The notes beneath the pieces are model-generated. The model ran no database searches and had not been told where the DNA came from. It saw only the letters and a list, made by a program, of their open reading frames with translations. The position numbers and the translations under genes were made by a program. Shown piece after piece: positions 35,464 through 45,492 of a DNA stretch of 64,000 nucleotides; within the stretch, counting starts at the first letter, position 1; every line of letters starts with the position of its first letter. Source of the DNA: Microbulbifer sp. ALW1 (GTDB lineage: Bacteria > Pseudomonadota > Gammaproteobacteria > Pseudomonadales > Cellvibrionaceae); the NCBI RefSeq assembly GCF_009903625.1, contig NZ_CP047569.1:1272501-1336500 (forward strand). Reading direction: 5' to 3'.

Positions 35464-37248
35464 ATGGCTGTAGGCACAGGGGTGAGAGGCGCGGACCGGG
35501 TTCTCGACTTGCCGGGGTTACTGGAAGACCTGGTGAGCCAGGGTTATATCAGCCGCCTGGACGCCAATCGCCTGATTGGCACCCCGCGCACGGCCGAGCA
35601 GGCACAGATGCACCCGCTCAGCTATATCGCCAGCTGTGAGCTGCAGAACCAGAAGAAGCCGGGCAGGGTGCTGGATGCGGCTGTCCTGACCCAGTGGTTG
35701 GCGGATACCTCCTCCCACGGCCTCTACCATATCGACCCGCTGAAAGTGCATGTGGCCTCGGTCACCGAGGTCATGAGCTTCCAGTTTGCCAAGCGCCATC
35801 AGATACTCTGTGTGGAGGCCTCGAAAGAGATGCTGCTGGTGGCCACCGCCCAGCCCTATACCTCCGGCTGGGAAGAGCAACTGGAGCACACCAGCGGGCG
35901 CACCGTGCAGCGGGTGGTGGCGGACCCGGCGGATATCAAACGCTACTGCACCGAATTCTATTCCCTGGCCAACTCTATTTCCGGGGCCAGCGGGTTAAAG
36001 GGCAGTTCCGGTGCCAACAATTTCGAGCAGCTGCTGGAACTGGGTAATCTCAAGGACCCGGAGGCCAATGACCAGCACATCGTCAACATTGTGGACTGGT
36101 TGCTGCAGCACGCCTTTGATCAGCGCGCCAGTGATATCCACATAGAGCCGCGCCGGGATGTGGGCCGCATCCGCTTCCGCATCGACGGTGTGCTGCACCC
36201 GATTCACGAATTGCCGGACCAGGTCAACGCCGCCATCACCAGCCGCTTGAAGATCCTCGGGCGCATGAACGTGGCGGAAAAACGCAAACCCCAGGACGGA
36301 CGCATCAAAACCAAGCGCCCCGATGGCAGCGAGGTGGAATTGCGCCTTTCCACCTTGCCCACGGCGTTCGGGGAAAAACTGGTGATGCGGATCTTCGATC
36401 CGGAAGTGCTGGCGCGCTCCTACACTGACCTGGGGCTCGCCGGCGACGACCTGGCGCGCTGGCAGACCATGTTGGCTCGCCCCAACGGTATCGTACTGGT
36501 CACCGGCCCCACCGGCTCTGGTAAAACCACCACCCTGTATACCGCGCTGAAGCAGCTGGCCTCCACCGAGGTAAATGTTTCCACCATCGAAGATCCCATT
36601 GAGATGGTGGAAGACAGCTTCAACCAGACCCAGGTGCACCACAGTATCGGTCTCGACTTTGCCGCGGGTATCCGCACCCTGATGCGTCAGGACCCGGACA
36701 TCATCATGGTGGGGGAGATCCGCGACCTGGAAACCGCGCAGATGGCGGTACAGGCGGCGCTTACCGGCCACCTGGTGATCTCTACCCTGCACACCAACGA
36801 TGCCCCTACCGCAGTGACGCGTCTGCTGGATCTCGGATTGCCCCACTATCTGCTCAAATCTACGGTACTCGGGGTAATGGCCCAGCGCCTGGTGCGCACC
36901 CTCTGCCCCAGCTGCAAGCGCAAGGCGGAGGTCAGTGACGAGGACTGGCAGGCACTGGTGAAACCCTGGAAGGCGCCCAAGCCCGAGGTGGTGTACCAGC
37001 CGGAGGGCTGTCTCGACTGCCGCAACACCGGCTACCGCGGCCGCCAGGGTATCTACGAAATACTGCCGTTCACCGAAGGAGTGCAGGCCCTGGTCACCCA
37101 CGATTGCGATCTGCAGCTGGTGCGCCGGCAGGGGATGCGCGAGGGCATGAACAGTCTGCGGTTATCCGGTGCACGCAAGGTTGCCGCAGGTATCACCACC
37201 GTGCAGGAGGTGCTGCGGGTGGCACCGCCACCGGATATTTCTTTCTGA
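35464..37248 (+). CDS. Orphan GspE/PilB-type secretion ATPase
   Basis: 594 residues. An N-terminal MshE-type region (~1-150) precedes the ATPase with RASDIHIEPRRDVGRIRFRIDG, Walker A GPTGSGKTTT at ~347-355, the Asp box STIEDPIEM, Walker B RQDPDIIMVGEIRD, the His box LVISTLHTNDA and a tetracysteine zinc site (CPSCKR and CLDCRNTGYRG). All catalytic motifs are intact. Such ATPases power type II secretion or type IV pilus assembly, but no other gsp or pil gene is in the window. I recall a similar ATPase next to pit genes in pseudomonads, so the placement may be conserved. Confidence 0.9.
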   Translation: MAVGTGVRGADRVLDLPGLLEDLVSQGYISRLDANRLIGTPRTAEQAQMHPLSYIASCELQNQKKPGRVLDAAVLTQWLADTSSHGLYHIDPLKVHVASVTEVMSFQFAKRHQILCVEASKEMLLVATAQPYTSGWEEQLEHTSGRTVQRVVADPADIKRYCTEFYSLANSISGASGLKGSSGANNFEQLLELGNLKDPEANDQHIVNIVDWLLQHAFDQRASDIHIEPRRDVGRIRFRIDGVLHPIHELPDQVNAAITSRLKILGRMNVAEKRKPQDGRIKTKRPDGSEVELRLSTLPTAFGEKLVMRIFDPEVLARSYTDLGLAGDDLARWQTMLARPNGIVLVTGPTGSGKTTTLYTALKQLASTEVNVSTIEDPIEMVEDSFNQTQVHHSIGLDFAAGIRTLMRQDPDIIMVGEIRDLETAQMAVQAALTGHLVISTLHTNDAPTAVTRLLDLGLPHYLLKSTVLGVMAQRLVRTLCPSCKRKAEVSDEDWQALVKPWKAPKPEVVYQPEGCLDCRNTGYRGRQGIYEILPFTEGVQALVTHDCDLQLVRRQGMREGMNSLRLSGARKVAAGITTVQEVLRVAPPPDISF

Positions 37249-37342
37249 CAAATGGCCATTCCTGTTGCATAGTCAGAGTGATCGAAGCGAACAATAAAGA
37301 AACGATCAATAAAAAAGCGATCAACTAAAAAGGATGATTGAG

Positions 37343-38245
37343 ATGACGCTTGAATACGCACTTCTGGATGTTTTCGCCGATGCCCCGTTTCAGGGTACCC
37401 AGATCCCGGTGGTAAAACTGCCGGGGACCGAAACCAGCGACGCTTCAAAAATGGCGATCGCCAGTGAATTCCAGCAAACCGAAACCGTATTTATCGAGCC
37501 GCACAAGGATGTACCGGCCTGTGTGTTTAATAGCAAGGGGCCGCAGCGCTTCGGCGCCCACACCATTCTCGCCGCCTCCTATGTGGCGTTCGAGATGGGA
37601 TTGACCCAGGACGAAGGTAGTTTTGCTTCCTTCCTGCTGCGTCAGGACGAGGGGCTGATCGAAAGCTTTATCGATAAAGCGGAAGCCGGGCCGGGCGCCA
37701 TCCAGTTTGCGCGGGTGCTTTCCCCCACCGCCGATCGCTACACGCCGGAAGTTAGTCGCCTAGCTGCGGCACTGAACAGCGACGAAAAACATATCTCGTT
37801 CAGCAAGTACAAACCGATGGTGATCAGTGTCGACAGGCCCACACTGATCGTGCCCTTCACCCGCCCGGAGCATGTGATTGCCGCCAGTCTCAACAGCGAA
37901 CGCTGGGCGCAACTGCTGGGTGAACTCTACACCTCGGAGCTTTTCCTGTTTGCGCCCGGTTCCATCACTGGCAGTACAGAATTCCACGGCCGCCTGCTGA
38001 ACCCCAACCTGCCGAAAGAGGTGTTCCCGCCGATTGGCAACGTCATGCCGGAGTTTGTGGCCTACCTTGCGGAACAGCAGGAAACCGCGGCGGGCACCCA
38101 CACCTTCTCCATTGATCGCGGCAGCCTGGAAACCCGCAAAAGTATTCTGCACGCCGAGTTCGATAAAAAACCGGGCAAGGAAGTGCGCTGTCGAATCGGC
38201 GGCAATGTGATCAAGATGGGCGTGGGGACGCTGCTGCACTCCTGA
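37343..38245 (+). CDS. Divergent PhzF-like protein with altered active-site loop
   Basis: 300 residues from ATG 37343, which sits about eight bases after AAAGG; the ATG at 37334 abuts the same AAAGG and lacks spacing. The N-terminus LEYALLDVFADAPFQGTQIPVV and EFQQTETVF match PhzF, keeping the catalytic-type glutamate. The normal CGHAT loop is replaced by RFGAHTILAAS, shifting the histidine by one place and losing the cysteine. The C-terminal half is only loosely similar (GSTEFHGRLLNPNLPKEV). The function is unknown and may differ from the canonical copy at 32372. Confidence 0.8.
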   Translation: MTLEYALLDVFADAPFQGTQIPVVKLPGTETSDASKMAIASEFQQTETVFIEPHKDVPACVFNSKGPQRFGAHTILAASYVAFEMGLTQDEGSFASFLLRQDEGLIESFIDKAEAGPGAIQFARVLSPTADRYTPEVSRLAAALNSDEKHISFSKYKPMVISVDRPTLIVPFTRPEHVIAASLNSERWAQLLGELYTSELFLFAPGSITGSTEFHGRLLNPNLPKEVFPPIGNVMPEFVAYLAEQQETAAGTHTFSIDRGSLETRKSILHAEFDKKPGKEVRCRIGGNVIKMGVGTLLHS

Positions 38246-38303
38246 AGAAACCGTTTTGATTACCCGAAATTCCCATATTCCATAGATTGATGTAACCCCC
38301 AAC

Positions 38304-38337
38304 AAAAAACGGGCCCGTGCATTGCACGGGTTTTTTG
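38304..38337 (+). terminator. Terminator after the divergent phzF-like gene
   Basis: CCCGTGC-ATT-GCACGGG stem followed by six T, flanked by A6 upstream. It ends 17 bases before the glnE start, so it also lies in the glnE leader. Confidence 0.88.
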
Positions 38338-38354
38338 TGTCAAAGGAGAGAAAG

Positions 38355-41246
38355 ATGTCGCTGTTCGAACACTGCCCCGCCCCCATGGCAAATCGTGCGC
38401 AGCAACGGTGGCAGCAGTGGTGTGAGGCGGCGGATGCGTCGATGGTGAGGCAGGTGGAAACTCGTCTGCAGAGCGCCGATGCCACCGCTCATCTCGTCGA
38501 CGCCCTGGCGCACAGCCTGGTGGGTTCAGATTTTTTCCTGCAGCAGTGTGTGCGCTTCCCCGATCTGCTAGCGCTGCTGCTGGAGCAGGATGACCTGGGG
38601 ATACCGCCCATTGACCTGGGAGCATTGGACAGCGAGGAGTCGCTGGAGCGGCACCTGCGCCAGCTGCGCAATCGCGTCAACAGCGAAGCCATCTGGCGGG
38701 ATTTTGCCGGCCAGTGGGATATCCCCCAGGTGTGCGCCCGCCTCACCCAGCTGGCGGAAATGACGATTCAGGCAGCGCTGGATTGGCACCGGGCAAAGAT
38801 GGTTGAGCGGCATGGCGAACCCCGCGACCGGGACGGCAATGTTCAGCCCATGATCGTGCTCGGCATGGGCAAGCTGGGTGCGCGCGAACTGAATTTATCC
38901 TCCGACATTGACCTGATTTTTGCCTACCCGGAGCCGGGCGAGAGTGACGGCGACCAGTTTGAAGGCAAGAAAACCCTGGAAAACCAGGCGTATTTTCAGC
39001 GCCTGGGCCAGCGACTGATCAAAACGCTGGATGCCGTCACCGCCGACGGCTTTGTATTCCGGGTGGATATGCGTTTGCGCCCTTACGGTGACAGCGGTCC
39101 CCTGGTAAGCCACTTTGCGGCACTGGAAGATTACTACCAGACCCAGGGGCGTGAGTGGGAGCGCTACGCCATGATCAAGGCGCGCCCGGTGGCGGCGGCC
39201 GGTGAAGCCGCGGCGGAAGCCTGCGAAGAATTGATGGAGCTGCTGCGACCCTTTACCTACCGCCGCTATATCGATTTCAGCGTGATCGAGGCGCTCAGGG
39301 AAATGAAAACCCTGATCCAGCGCCAGGTGCGCGCCCGCGGTCTGATCGACAATATCAAACTGGGCCGCGGCGGTATTCGTGAAGTGGAATTTATCGCCCA
39401 GGCTTTCCAGTTGATTCGCGGTGGTCGCGAGCCGGATCTGCGGGTGCGTAATATATTGAAAGTGCTGCCGCTGCTGGAGCAGGGCGGCCATTTACCGCAA
39501 GGCGCTGCCGCGGAGTTGCGCGATGCCTATCTGCTGTTGCGCCGGGTGGAGCACGGCCTGCAGGCGGAGCGCGACCAGCAAACGCAAACACTGCCGCCGG
39601 AAATCGAGCGTCGCGAACACCTGGCGTTTGCCCTCGGTTACACCAACTGGCAGGCGCTGGAAGAAAAACTGGTGGCGGCGCGCGCGGTCATCGAGCGCGA
39701 ATTTGATGAGGTGATAGCGCCACCGGAAGAGGCAACGGAAATTACCGCTAGCGACAGCTGGCAGATGCTGTGGAATGGCTGCGAGCGCAGCGAAGACCGC
39801 GATAGCTGGCTCGAGCAATTACACAATGCCGGCTTTCAGCCCGCGGCCAAAGCGCTGGAAGCCGTGGTGGCTTTGCACAGCGATCGGATTGTCAGTGCGC
39901 TGCCCGCCACCGGCCGCCAGCGCCTGGACCAGACGATGCCGCTGTTGCTGGCCGCAGCTTCCGAAGTGAGTGAGCCCTTGCTGGCGCTGGAGCGGGTAAC
40001 CCCCTTGCTGCGTTCTATTTTGCGCCGCAGTGCCTACCTGGTGCTGATCAATGAAAACCCGCCGATTCTGGCACAACTACTACGCCTGTGCAGCGCGTCA
40101 CCGTGGATTGCCGAGCTATTGGCGCGCCACCCGATTTTATTAGATGAAATGCTCGACCAGCGCCGTCTGCTGGAGCCTTCCACGGCAAAAGATATTGCCG
40201 ACGACCTGCGTCAGGAATTGCTGCGGGTGGATCCGGAAGACCTGGAAGCACAGATGGAAGCCCTGCGCCATTTCAAACAGGGCCAGAGCCTGCGTATTGC
40301 CGCCCAGGAAGTGACCGGCGCTTTGCCGTTGATGAAGGTAAGCGATTCACTGACGTGGCTGGCGGAGGCGATACTGCAGCAGTCGCTGACCCTGGCGTGG
40401 CAGCAGATGACGGAAAAACACGGAACGCCCAACGGCGCCACTGCCGAAGATATGCATTTTTCCATCGTCGCTTACGGCAAACTCGGTGGCCTGGAGCTGG
40501 GGCACGGCTCGGATCTGGATATCGTGTTTGTGCACGACGCCGAACCCCAGCAGTACACCGACGGCGAACGCTCCATCGACAATCTCAGCTTTTACACCCG
40601 ACTCGCCCAGAGGCTGATCCATATCCTGCAGACCCGCACCCTGAGCGGTCCCCTGTACGAGGTGGATACGCGCCTCCGCCCGTCGGGCAACTCCGGTTTG
40701 CTGGTGACCTCACTGACAGCGTTTGAAAAGTATCAGCGCGAGAGCGCCTGGACCTGGGAACACCAGGCGCTGGTGCGCACACGCACCGTGGCTGGCAGTG
40801 TGCGCCTCGGAGAGGCGTTCGAATCCCTGCGCACAACGCTTTTATGTGAGGCGCGGGATGAGCAGAAATTGCGTGAAGAGGTGGTACAGATGCGCAATAA
40901 GATGCGTGCGCACCTCGATAAGAGCAATGATCGGCAATTCGATCTCAAGCACGGCGCGGGCGGTATTGTCGATATCGAATTTATGGTTCAATATGCCGCA
41001 TTGGCCTGGGCGCAGCGCGCCCCATCAATCGTGCGATTTACCGATAATATTCGCATTCTTGAAAGCCTCATCGAGGCGGGCCTGATGCCGGCCCACCAAG
41101 CCGAGCATTTGATCGACGCCTACAAAGCCTACCGATCTGAAGGTCATCGCCTGGCATTACAACAGCTGCCGGGGGTTGTATCCGGTGACCAATTCGAAGC
41201 GGAAAGAAAGACCGTTGAAACAACTTGGCAGCAGTTACTGGGTTAA
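38355..41246 (+). CDS. glnE: Bifunctional glutamine synthetase adenylyltransferase/deadenylylase
   Basis: 963 residues from ATG 38355, preceded by AAAGGAGAG. It modifies glutamine synthetase according to PII state. Two nucleotidyltransferase halves are visible: the N-terminal deadenylylase with LGMGKLGARELNLSSDIDLIF and the C-terminal adenylylase with VAYGKLGGLELGHGSDLDIVF, each with a G-S-D-x-D-type metal site. GlnD-like helical linkers follow each (ALREMKTLIQRQVRARG; HGAGGIVDIEFMVQY). It is full length and ordinary. ilvE follows after 194 bases containing a REP-like pair. Confidence 0.97.
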   Translation: MSLFEHCPAPMANRAQQRWQQWCEAADASMVRQVETRLQSADATAHLVDALAHSLVGSDFFLQQCVRFPDLLALLLEQDDLGIPPIDLGALDSEESLERHLRQLRNRVNSEAIWRDFAGQWDIPQVCARLTQLAEMTIQAALDWHRAKMVERHGEPRDRDGNVQPMIVLGMGKLGARELNLSSDIDLIFAYPEPGESDGDQFEGKKTLENQAYFQRLGQRLIKTLDAVTADGFVFRVDMRLRPYGDSGPLVSHFAALEDYYQTQGREWERYAMIKARPVAAAGEAAAEACEELMELLRPFTYRRYIDFSVIEALREMKTLIQRQVRARGLIDNIKLGRGGIREVEFIAQAFQLIRGGREPDLRVRNILKVLPLLEQGGHLPQGAAAELRDAYLLLRRVEHGLQAERDQQTQTLPPEIERREHLAFALGYTNWQALEEKLVAARAVIEREFDEVIAPPEEATEITASDSWQMLWNGCERSEDRDSWLEQLHNAGFQPAAKALEAVVALHSDRIVSALPATGRQRLDQTMPLLLAAASEVSEPLLALERVTPLLRSILRRSAYLVLINENPPILAQLLRLCSASPWIAELLARHPILLDEMLDQRRLLEPSTAKDIADDLRQELLRVDPEDLEAQMEALRHFKQGQSLRIAAQEVTGALPLMKVSDSLTWLAEAILQQSLTLAWQQMTEKHGTPNGATAEDMHFSIVAYGKLGGLELGHGSDLDIVFVHDAEPQQYTDGERSIDNLSFYTRLAQRLIHILQTRTLSGPLYEVDTRLRPSGNSGLLVTSLTAFEKYQRESAWTWEHQALVRTRTVAGSVRLGEAFESLRTTLLCEARDEQKLREEVVQMRNKMRAHLDKSNDRQFDLKHGAGGIVDIEFMVQYAALAWAQRAPSIVRFTDNIRILESLIEAGLMPAHQAEHLIDAYKAYRSEGHRLALQQLPGVVSGDQFEAERKTVETTWQQLLG

Positions 41247-41330
41247 AGCGCTCCCGCCTTTTTTCGTGCGCGCGTTTTCCCCAATGGTTTCACTGCAGCC
41301 CAATTAAACTGTTTTTCACCAGGCTCTGTG

Positions 41331-41409
41331 CTGTAGGAGCCTGCCTGCAGGCGAACAGGCTCGATCCGGTATAGACCGCTCCCGCTCCTTCCCCAGGCCG
41401 CTCCTACAG
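41331..41409. repeat. REP-like inverted pair between glnE and ilvE
   Basis: CTGTAGGAGC (41331-41340) and its reverse complement GCTCCTACAG (41400-41409) bracket two GC-rich sub-hairpins (GCCTGCCTGCAGGC; GGCCTGGGG on the other strand). This is the TGTAGGAGC head of the REP/BIME family common in pseudomonads and relatives, mobilised by RAYT transposases. No RAYT gene is in the window. Confidence 0.75.
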
Positions 41410-41440
41410 AGTGCGTAATAGAATTTTGTAGGAGATCCCC

Positions 41441-42397
41441 ATGTCTTTTGCCGATCGAGACGGCGTTATCTGGTTTGACGGTGAACTGGTTCCCTGGCGC
41501 GATGCCCGGATCCACGTTCTGACCCACACACTGCACTACGGAATGGGTGTTTTCGAAGGTGTGCGCGCCTACGAAACCGCCGATGGCGGCACCAGTATTT
41601 TCCGGCTGCAGGAGCATACCCGCCGCCTGTGCCGTTCCGCCAAAATCATGAACATGCCAATGCCGTACGATGCTGAGCAGCTGAATGAAGCCCAGCGTCT
41701 GGTGGTACGTGAGAATGGCCTCAAGGAAGCCTATCTGCGCCCCATGGCCTTTTACGGTTCCGAGGGCATGGGCCTGCGCGCGGACAAGCTGCAGACCCAC
41801 GTGATTGTCGCCGCCTGGGAGTGGCCGAGCTATATGACCCCGGAAGCCCGCGAGCTGGGCATCAAGGTCAATACGTCTTCTTACACCCGCCACCATGTGA
41901 ATATCGCCATGTGTAAGGCGAAGGCCAACGGCAACTACATCAACTCCATGCTGGCGCTGCAGGAAGCCATTCGCAACGGCTGTGAAGAGGCCCTGCTGTT
42001 GGACCCGGAAGGATATGTAGCGGAAGGCAGTGGTGAGAACTTCTTCCTGGTAAGCGACGGGGTTATCTACACCCCGGAACTGACCTCCTGTCTGGACGGC
42101 ATCACCCGTGCCTCGGTGATCCAGCTGGCGCACGAGTGCGGTTATACCGTGAAGGAAAAGCGTATCACCCGCGACGAGGTGTACATTGCCGACGAAGCCT
42201 TCTTCACCGGCACCGCCGCGGAAGTGCTGCCGATCCGCATGCTGGATGGCCGCACCATCGGCGAAGGTCGCCGCGGGCCGGTGACCAAGCGTCTGCAGCA
42301 GCTCTACTTCGATGTGGTTCAGGGCAAGAGCCAGGCACACCTGGGCTGGCTCAGCGATGTGCATGAAACCTGCGCGCAGGTAGCAGCATCGGCCTGA
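41441..42397 (+). CDS. ilvE: Branched-chain amino acid aminotransferase
   Basis: 318 residues, ATG seven bases after AGGAG. A class IV PLP aminotransferase acting last in leucine, isoleucine and valine synthesis. Landmarks are LHYGMGVFEGVRAYE, YLRPMAFYG, the PLP lysine K161 in MCKAKANGNYINSM, EALLLDPEGYVAEGSGENFF and EAFFTGTAAEVLPIRMLDGR. The glnE-ilvE order followed by LPS genes recalls pseudomonad chromosomes. Confidence 0.97.
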   Translation: MSFADRDGVIWFDGELVPWRDARIHVLTHTLHYGMGVFEGVRAYETADGGTSIFRLQEHTRRLCRSAKIMNMPMPYDAEQLNEAQRLVVRENGLKEAYLRPMAFYGSEGMGLRADKLQTHVIVAAWEWPSYMTPEARELGIKVNTSSYTRHHVNIAMCKAKANGNYINSMLALQEAIRNGCEEALLLDPEGYVAEGSGENFFLVSDGVIYTPELTSCLDGITRASVIQLAHECGYTVKEKRITRDEVYIADEAFFTGTAAEVLPIRMLDGRTIGEGRRGPVTKRLQQLYFDVVQGKSQAHLGWLSDVHETCAQVAASA

Positions 42398-42427
42398 TTG
42401 TTTGGATTGAGCCAATCCAGCTCAAAT

Positions 42428-42466
42428 AAAAAAGGGTGGATCCCGCAAGGTGTCCACCCTTTTTTT
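42428..42466. terminator. Bidirectional terminator between ilvE and ugd
   Basis: AAAAAAGGGTGGA/TCCACCCTTTTTT stem (13 bp) with a 12-base loop. It serves the convergent ilvE and ugd transcripts. Confidence 0.92.
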
Positions 42467-42490
42467 ATGGTGTGTCGACAGGCCGACCTA

Positions 42491-43828
42491 TCAGCTTGCC
42501 TGCTGTGGGCGTCCCACACAGTAGTAGTCAAAGCCGGCTTCGGCCATATCCAGCGGGTGGTACAGGTTGCGGCCGTCGAACACTACCGGCTCGCTCAGGC
42601 TGCTGCTGACGGTAGCAAAGTCCAGGGTTTTGAACTGCTGCCACTCGGTGGCCACGATCAGGGCGTCGGCGCCGGACAGGGCACTGTCGCGGGTGCCGCA
42701 CAGCTGCAGGTCGTCGCGGTTGCCGTAAATGCGTTCGCACTCGTGCATGGCTTCCGGGTCAAAGGCGCGTACCTTGGCGCCCATCTGCCACAGGTTTTCC
42801 ATCAGGACCCGCGCCGGTGCTTCACGCATGTCGTCGGTGTTGGGTTTGAACGCCAGTCCCCACAGGGCAAAGGTTTTGCCGGAGAGGTCCTTGCCGTAGC
42901 GCTGCACAATCTTCTCCAGCAGGTAGTGCTTCTGGCTGTGATTGCGGTCTTCCACCGCATTCAGGATCATCGGCTCCAGCCCCAGTTGCGCGGCGGTGGT
43001 TTTCAGCGCCTGCACATCTTTCGGGAAGCAGGAGCCGCCGTAACCGATACCGGGGTAGATGAAATGGTAGCCGATACGCGGGTCGGAACCGATGCCCTGG
43101 CGCACGGATTCGATATCTGCGCCCACCTTATCGGCAATCACCGCCATCTCGTTCATAAAACTGATCTTGGTGGCGAGCATGCAGTTAGCCGCGTACTTGG
43201 CCAGCTCCGCGCTGCGCACATCCATCACGATGACCTTGTCGTGATTGCGGTTAAATGGTGCGTACAGCTGACGCATCTTCTGCTCGGAGGCATTTTCCGA
43301 GGTGCCGATAATGATGCGGTCCGGCTTCATGCAGTCGGCCACCGCGGAGCCTTCCTTGAGGAATTCCGGGTTGGATATCACATCAAATTCCAGGTTCAGC
43401 GCATCGCGCGCCTGCAGGGTACGGGTTACTTCCTCACGCACCTTGTCCGCGGTGCCCACCGGCACGGTGGACTTGTTGATGATGTATTTTTTGCCGTCCA
43501 TATGTTCGGCAATGGTGCGGGCTACGGTCAGTACGTAGCGCAGATCTGCGGAGCCATCTTCATCCGGCGGGGTGCCGACCGCGATGAAAATCAGTTCACC
43601 GTGGGCCACGCCCTCGGCGGCGTCGGTGGTGAAGGTCAGGTTGCCGGATTCATTGTTGCGCTTGACCAGTGGCTCCAGGCCCGGCTCGAAGATCGGAATA
43701 TGTCCCTGCTTCAGGCGCTCGATCTTGTTTTCGTCGATATCGATGCAGGTTACCCGGTGGCCGGCTTCGGCCAGCACGGCCGCTTGTACCAGTCCTACAT
43801 AACCGGTGCCAAATACGGAAACATTCAT
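42491..43828 (-). CDS. ugd: UDP-glucose 6-dehydrogenase
   Basis: 445 residues. Oxidises UDP-glucose to UDP-glucuronate with two NAD+. Rossmann start [35 protein letters not shown], the [13 protein letters not shown] loop, [14 protein letters not shown], and the catalytic cysteine C267 in [12 protein letters not shown]. The C-terminal UDP-binding domain has [17 protein letters not shown]. Its ATG overlaps the stop of the O-antigen ligase gene (ATGA). The product can feed the 4-epimerase at 55423 to give UDP-galacturonate. Confidence 0.96.
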   Translation of the reverse strand: MNVSVFGTGYVGLVQAAVLAEAGHRVTCIDIDENKIERLKQGHIPIFEPGLEPLVKRNNESGNLTFTTDAAEGVAHGELIFIAVGTPPDEDGSADLRYVLTVARTIAEHMDGKKYIINKSTVPVGTADKVREEVTRTLQARDALNLEFDVISNPEFLKEGSAVADCMKPDRIIIGTSENASEQKMRQLYAPFNRNHDKVIVMDVRSAELAKYAANCMLATKISFMNEMAVIADKVGADIESVRQGIGSDPRIGYHFIYPGIGYGGSCFPKDVQALKTTAAQLGLEPMILNAVEDRNHSQKHYLLEKIVQRYGKDLSGKTFALWGLAFKPNTDDMREAPARVLMENLWQMGAKVRAFDPEAMHECERIYGNRDDLQLCGTRDSALSGADALIVATEWQQFKTLDFATVSSSLSEPVVFDGRNLYHPLDMAEAGFDYYCVGRPQQAS

Positions 43829-45150
43829 TGCTGTGTCGTTCCTTCACATTTGTCTGAATTGGAGATTTCTTTACTCGCTGCACCCTGCTCGGATTGTGGG
43901 AGGTTTGAGCGAGCGATCACCAGGGCAATACACAGCCAGGTGAATACCATCATTTCCGAGCTGAACAGTTCGCGATGGGTGCTCAGCGGAAACCAGGTGC
44001 ACAGCAGTATGATCATTGGAGCCAGCGGGCGCCGGGATTCCGCTACCTGCGTATAGTCACCATGCCAGACGATACGCAGAAAGCATACCAGTACGGCGAG
44101 AAACAGGGCGCAGCCGACAATGCCGGCGCCGGCGAGAATTTCAAACACCACCTGGTGTGCGTAGGGTTGATCCAGGTGGGTGTCTGCCCAGTGTTCCGGC
44201 AGGAACAGCACATAGTTGCCGGCACCGGTACCGAGCCACGGCGAGGTGAGGAATTGCTCCCAGGCCTGGGCCCACAGCTGGATACGTACCGGAATCACGG
44301 ACGACAGGCCGTCCATATCCAGGCTCTGGGGAATGCTGGCGGCAATACGCTTGCCGATCATCGGGTCGCTGATGATCCACCAGCCGGCAAACAGTGCGGC
44401 TGCCGCGAGCAGGCACAGCACACCGATGGACGCGCGCAGCTGCTGGCGAATGGTGTACAGCCAGATCAGGCTGATCAGGGCAAAGGCCACCCAGCCAGCG
44501 CGGGTATTGCCGAAGAAAGTGACCGCGAGGCACAGTAAATAGATTCCAGACTGTATCGGCAGGCTTAGCCTGCGCACCGCCGGGGCGAAGAGTACCCAAG
44601 CGCAGAGCGGGGCTATGTAGTAGCCGAATTTGTCCGGGTGGCTGAAGTAACCGCCGAGGCGCTCTGCCCGGGGTACGCCGAAGAAGTCGAAGCCCACCAG
44701 CGCCTGGAAGAGCCCATCCACCAGCCAGAAGCCGATAATGGCGAGCAGACACAGTTGCAGCTTGTGCCATATGGCATCATTCCGTGCCCACAGTAGCACC
44801 GGGATTCCCGCAAGCATCAGGATCAGCTGGAAGGCGGCCAGTTCAATGGGTTTGTCGGTGTATTCCGAACCCGCCGCAGAAAGTGCCAGCGCGGCCGCGG
44901 CCAGCAGGTTCATCAGGCACCAGGGCTTGATGCCAAACGGCTTCCAGCTGTTGCGGTCGCGAATCAGCAAGGCGATGGCGGTAATGGCGAGCACCAGCAC
45001 CGAGAGCTGGAAGGTGCGTGACCAGGGCAGCACCCAGATAAAGCTGCACAGCAGCAGGCCGATGGCAAAGGGGCGGTCGAAAGTGCGCCGCAACAGGGCT
45101 TTGAGCGGGGATACGCTTTGCGGCGACGCGGCCGACAAGGTGGTAGACAT
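43825..45150 (-). CDS. O-antigen ligase family membrane protein (WaaL/Wzy_C type)
   Basis: 441 residues with about ten to twelve membrane helices (for example [54 protein letters not shown]). The large periplasmic loop region has [38 protein letters not shown], seen here as [16 protein letters not shown] followed by a histidine-containing stretch, as in Wzy_C proteins. Such proteins transfer undecaprenyl-linked polysaccharide to lipid A-core or polymerise it. WaaL and Wzy cannot be told apart from the sequence alone; the core-gene context favours a ligase. It is translationally coupled to ugd. Confidence 0.85.
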   Translation of the reverse strand: MSTTLSAASPQSVSPLKALLRRTFDRPFAIGLLLCSFIWVLPWSRTFQLSVLVLAITAIALLIRDRNSWKPFGIKPWCLMNLLAAAALALSAAGSEYTDKPIELAAFQLILMLAGIPVLLWARNDAIWHKLQLCLLAIIGFWLVDGLFQALVGFDFFGVPRAERLGGYFSHPDKFGYYIAPLCAWVLFAPAVRRLSLPIQSGIYLLCLAVTFFGNTRAGWVAFALISLIWLYTIRQQLRASIGVLCLLAAAALFAGWWIISDPMIGKRIAASIPQSLDMDGLSSVIPVRIQLWAQAWEQFLTSPWLGTGAGNYVLFLPEHWADTHLDQPYAHQVVFEILAGAGIVGCALFLAVLVCFLRIVWHGDYTQVAESRRPLAPMIILLCTWFPLSTHRELFSSEMMVFTWLCIALVIARSNLPQSEQGAASKEISNSDKCEGTTQQ

Positions 45151-45492
45151 ACAGCGGGGATCCTGTTTTTCGGCCTTATTAACGACGATTTATGGGCCCT
45201 GGATAAGCCGAACATTGTATCCCCAGAGCCCGTTGCGGGCTACCGCAGGTGGCTCCGGGTCTGGCGGGTCACCGGTGTGTGCGCCAGTGGGTCATTCAGA
45301 GACCGCAATTGCGTACAGCAGTTTCAGTCTCGCCGGTGGCTGGGGTAGCATGCCGCGGAAGCGGGCGTGCGTTCACCGGCGCTCTTTCTGGATTCTGTAT
45401 CCTGTATCCGTAGAGGTCATCGCAACGGGTGTGATTTGCGGTTAAAGCTGGTGGCGCTGAAGCAAGTGGCGTTGGAGCAATAAGGGGAAACT
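45151..45492. promoter_or_regulatory. Divergent promoter region between the O-antigen ligase and ELM1-family genes
   Basis: 342 bases with no supported gene. It must hold promoters for both directions. A short GC dyad AGCCCGTTGCGGGCT lies around 45227-45241. I found neither a JUMPstart/ops element nor a convincing -35/-10 pair. Confidence 0.35.

Noticed and set aside
32372..38245. Phenazine biosynthesis cluster suggested by two PhzF-like genes
   Set aside because: No phzA-G gene is present, and PhzF paralogues are common as stand-alone genes.
42136..42366. Small alternative-frame ORF within ilvE, and similar 60-90 codon frames throughout
   Set aside because: They overlap well-supported genes in another frame and have no ribosome site or family similarity.
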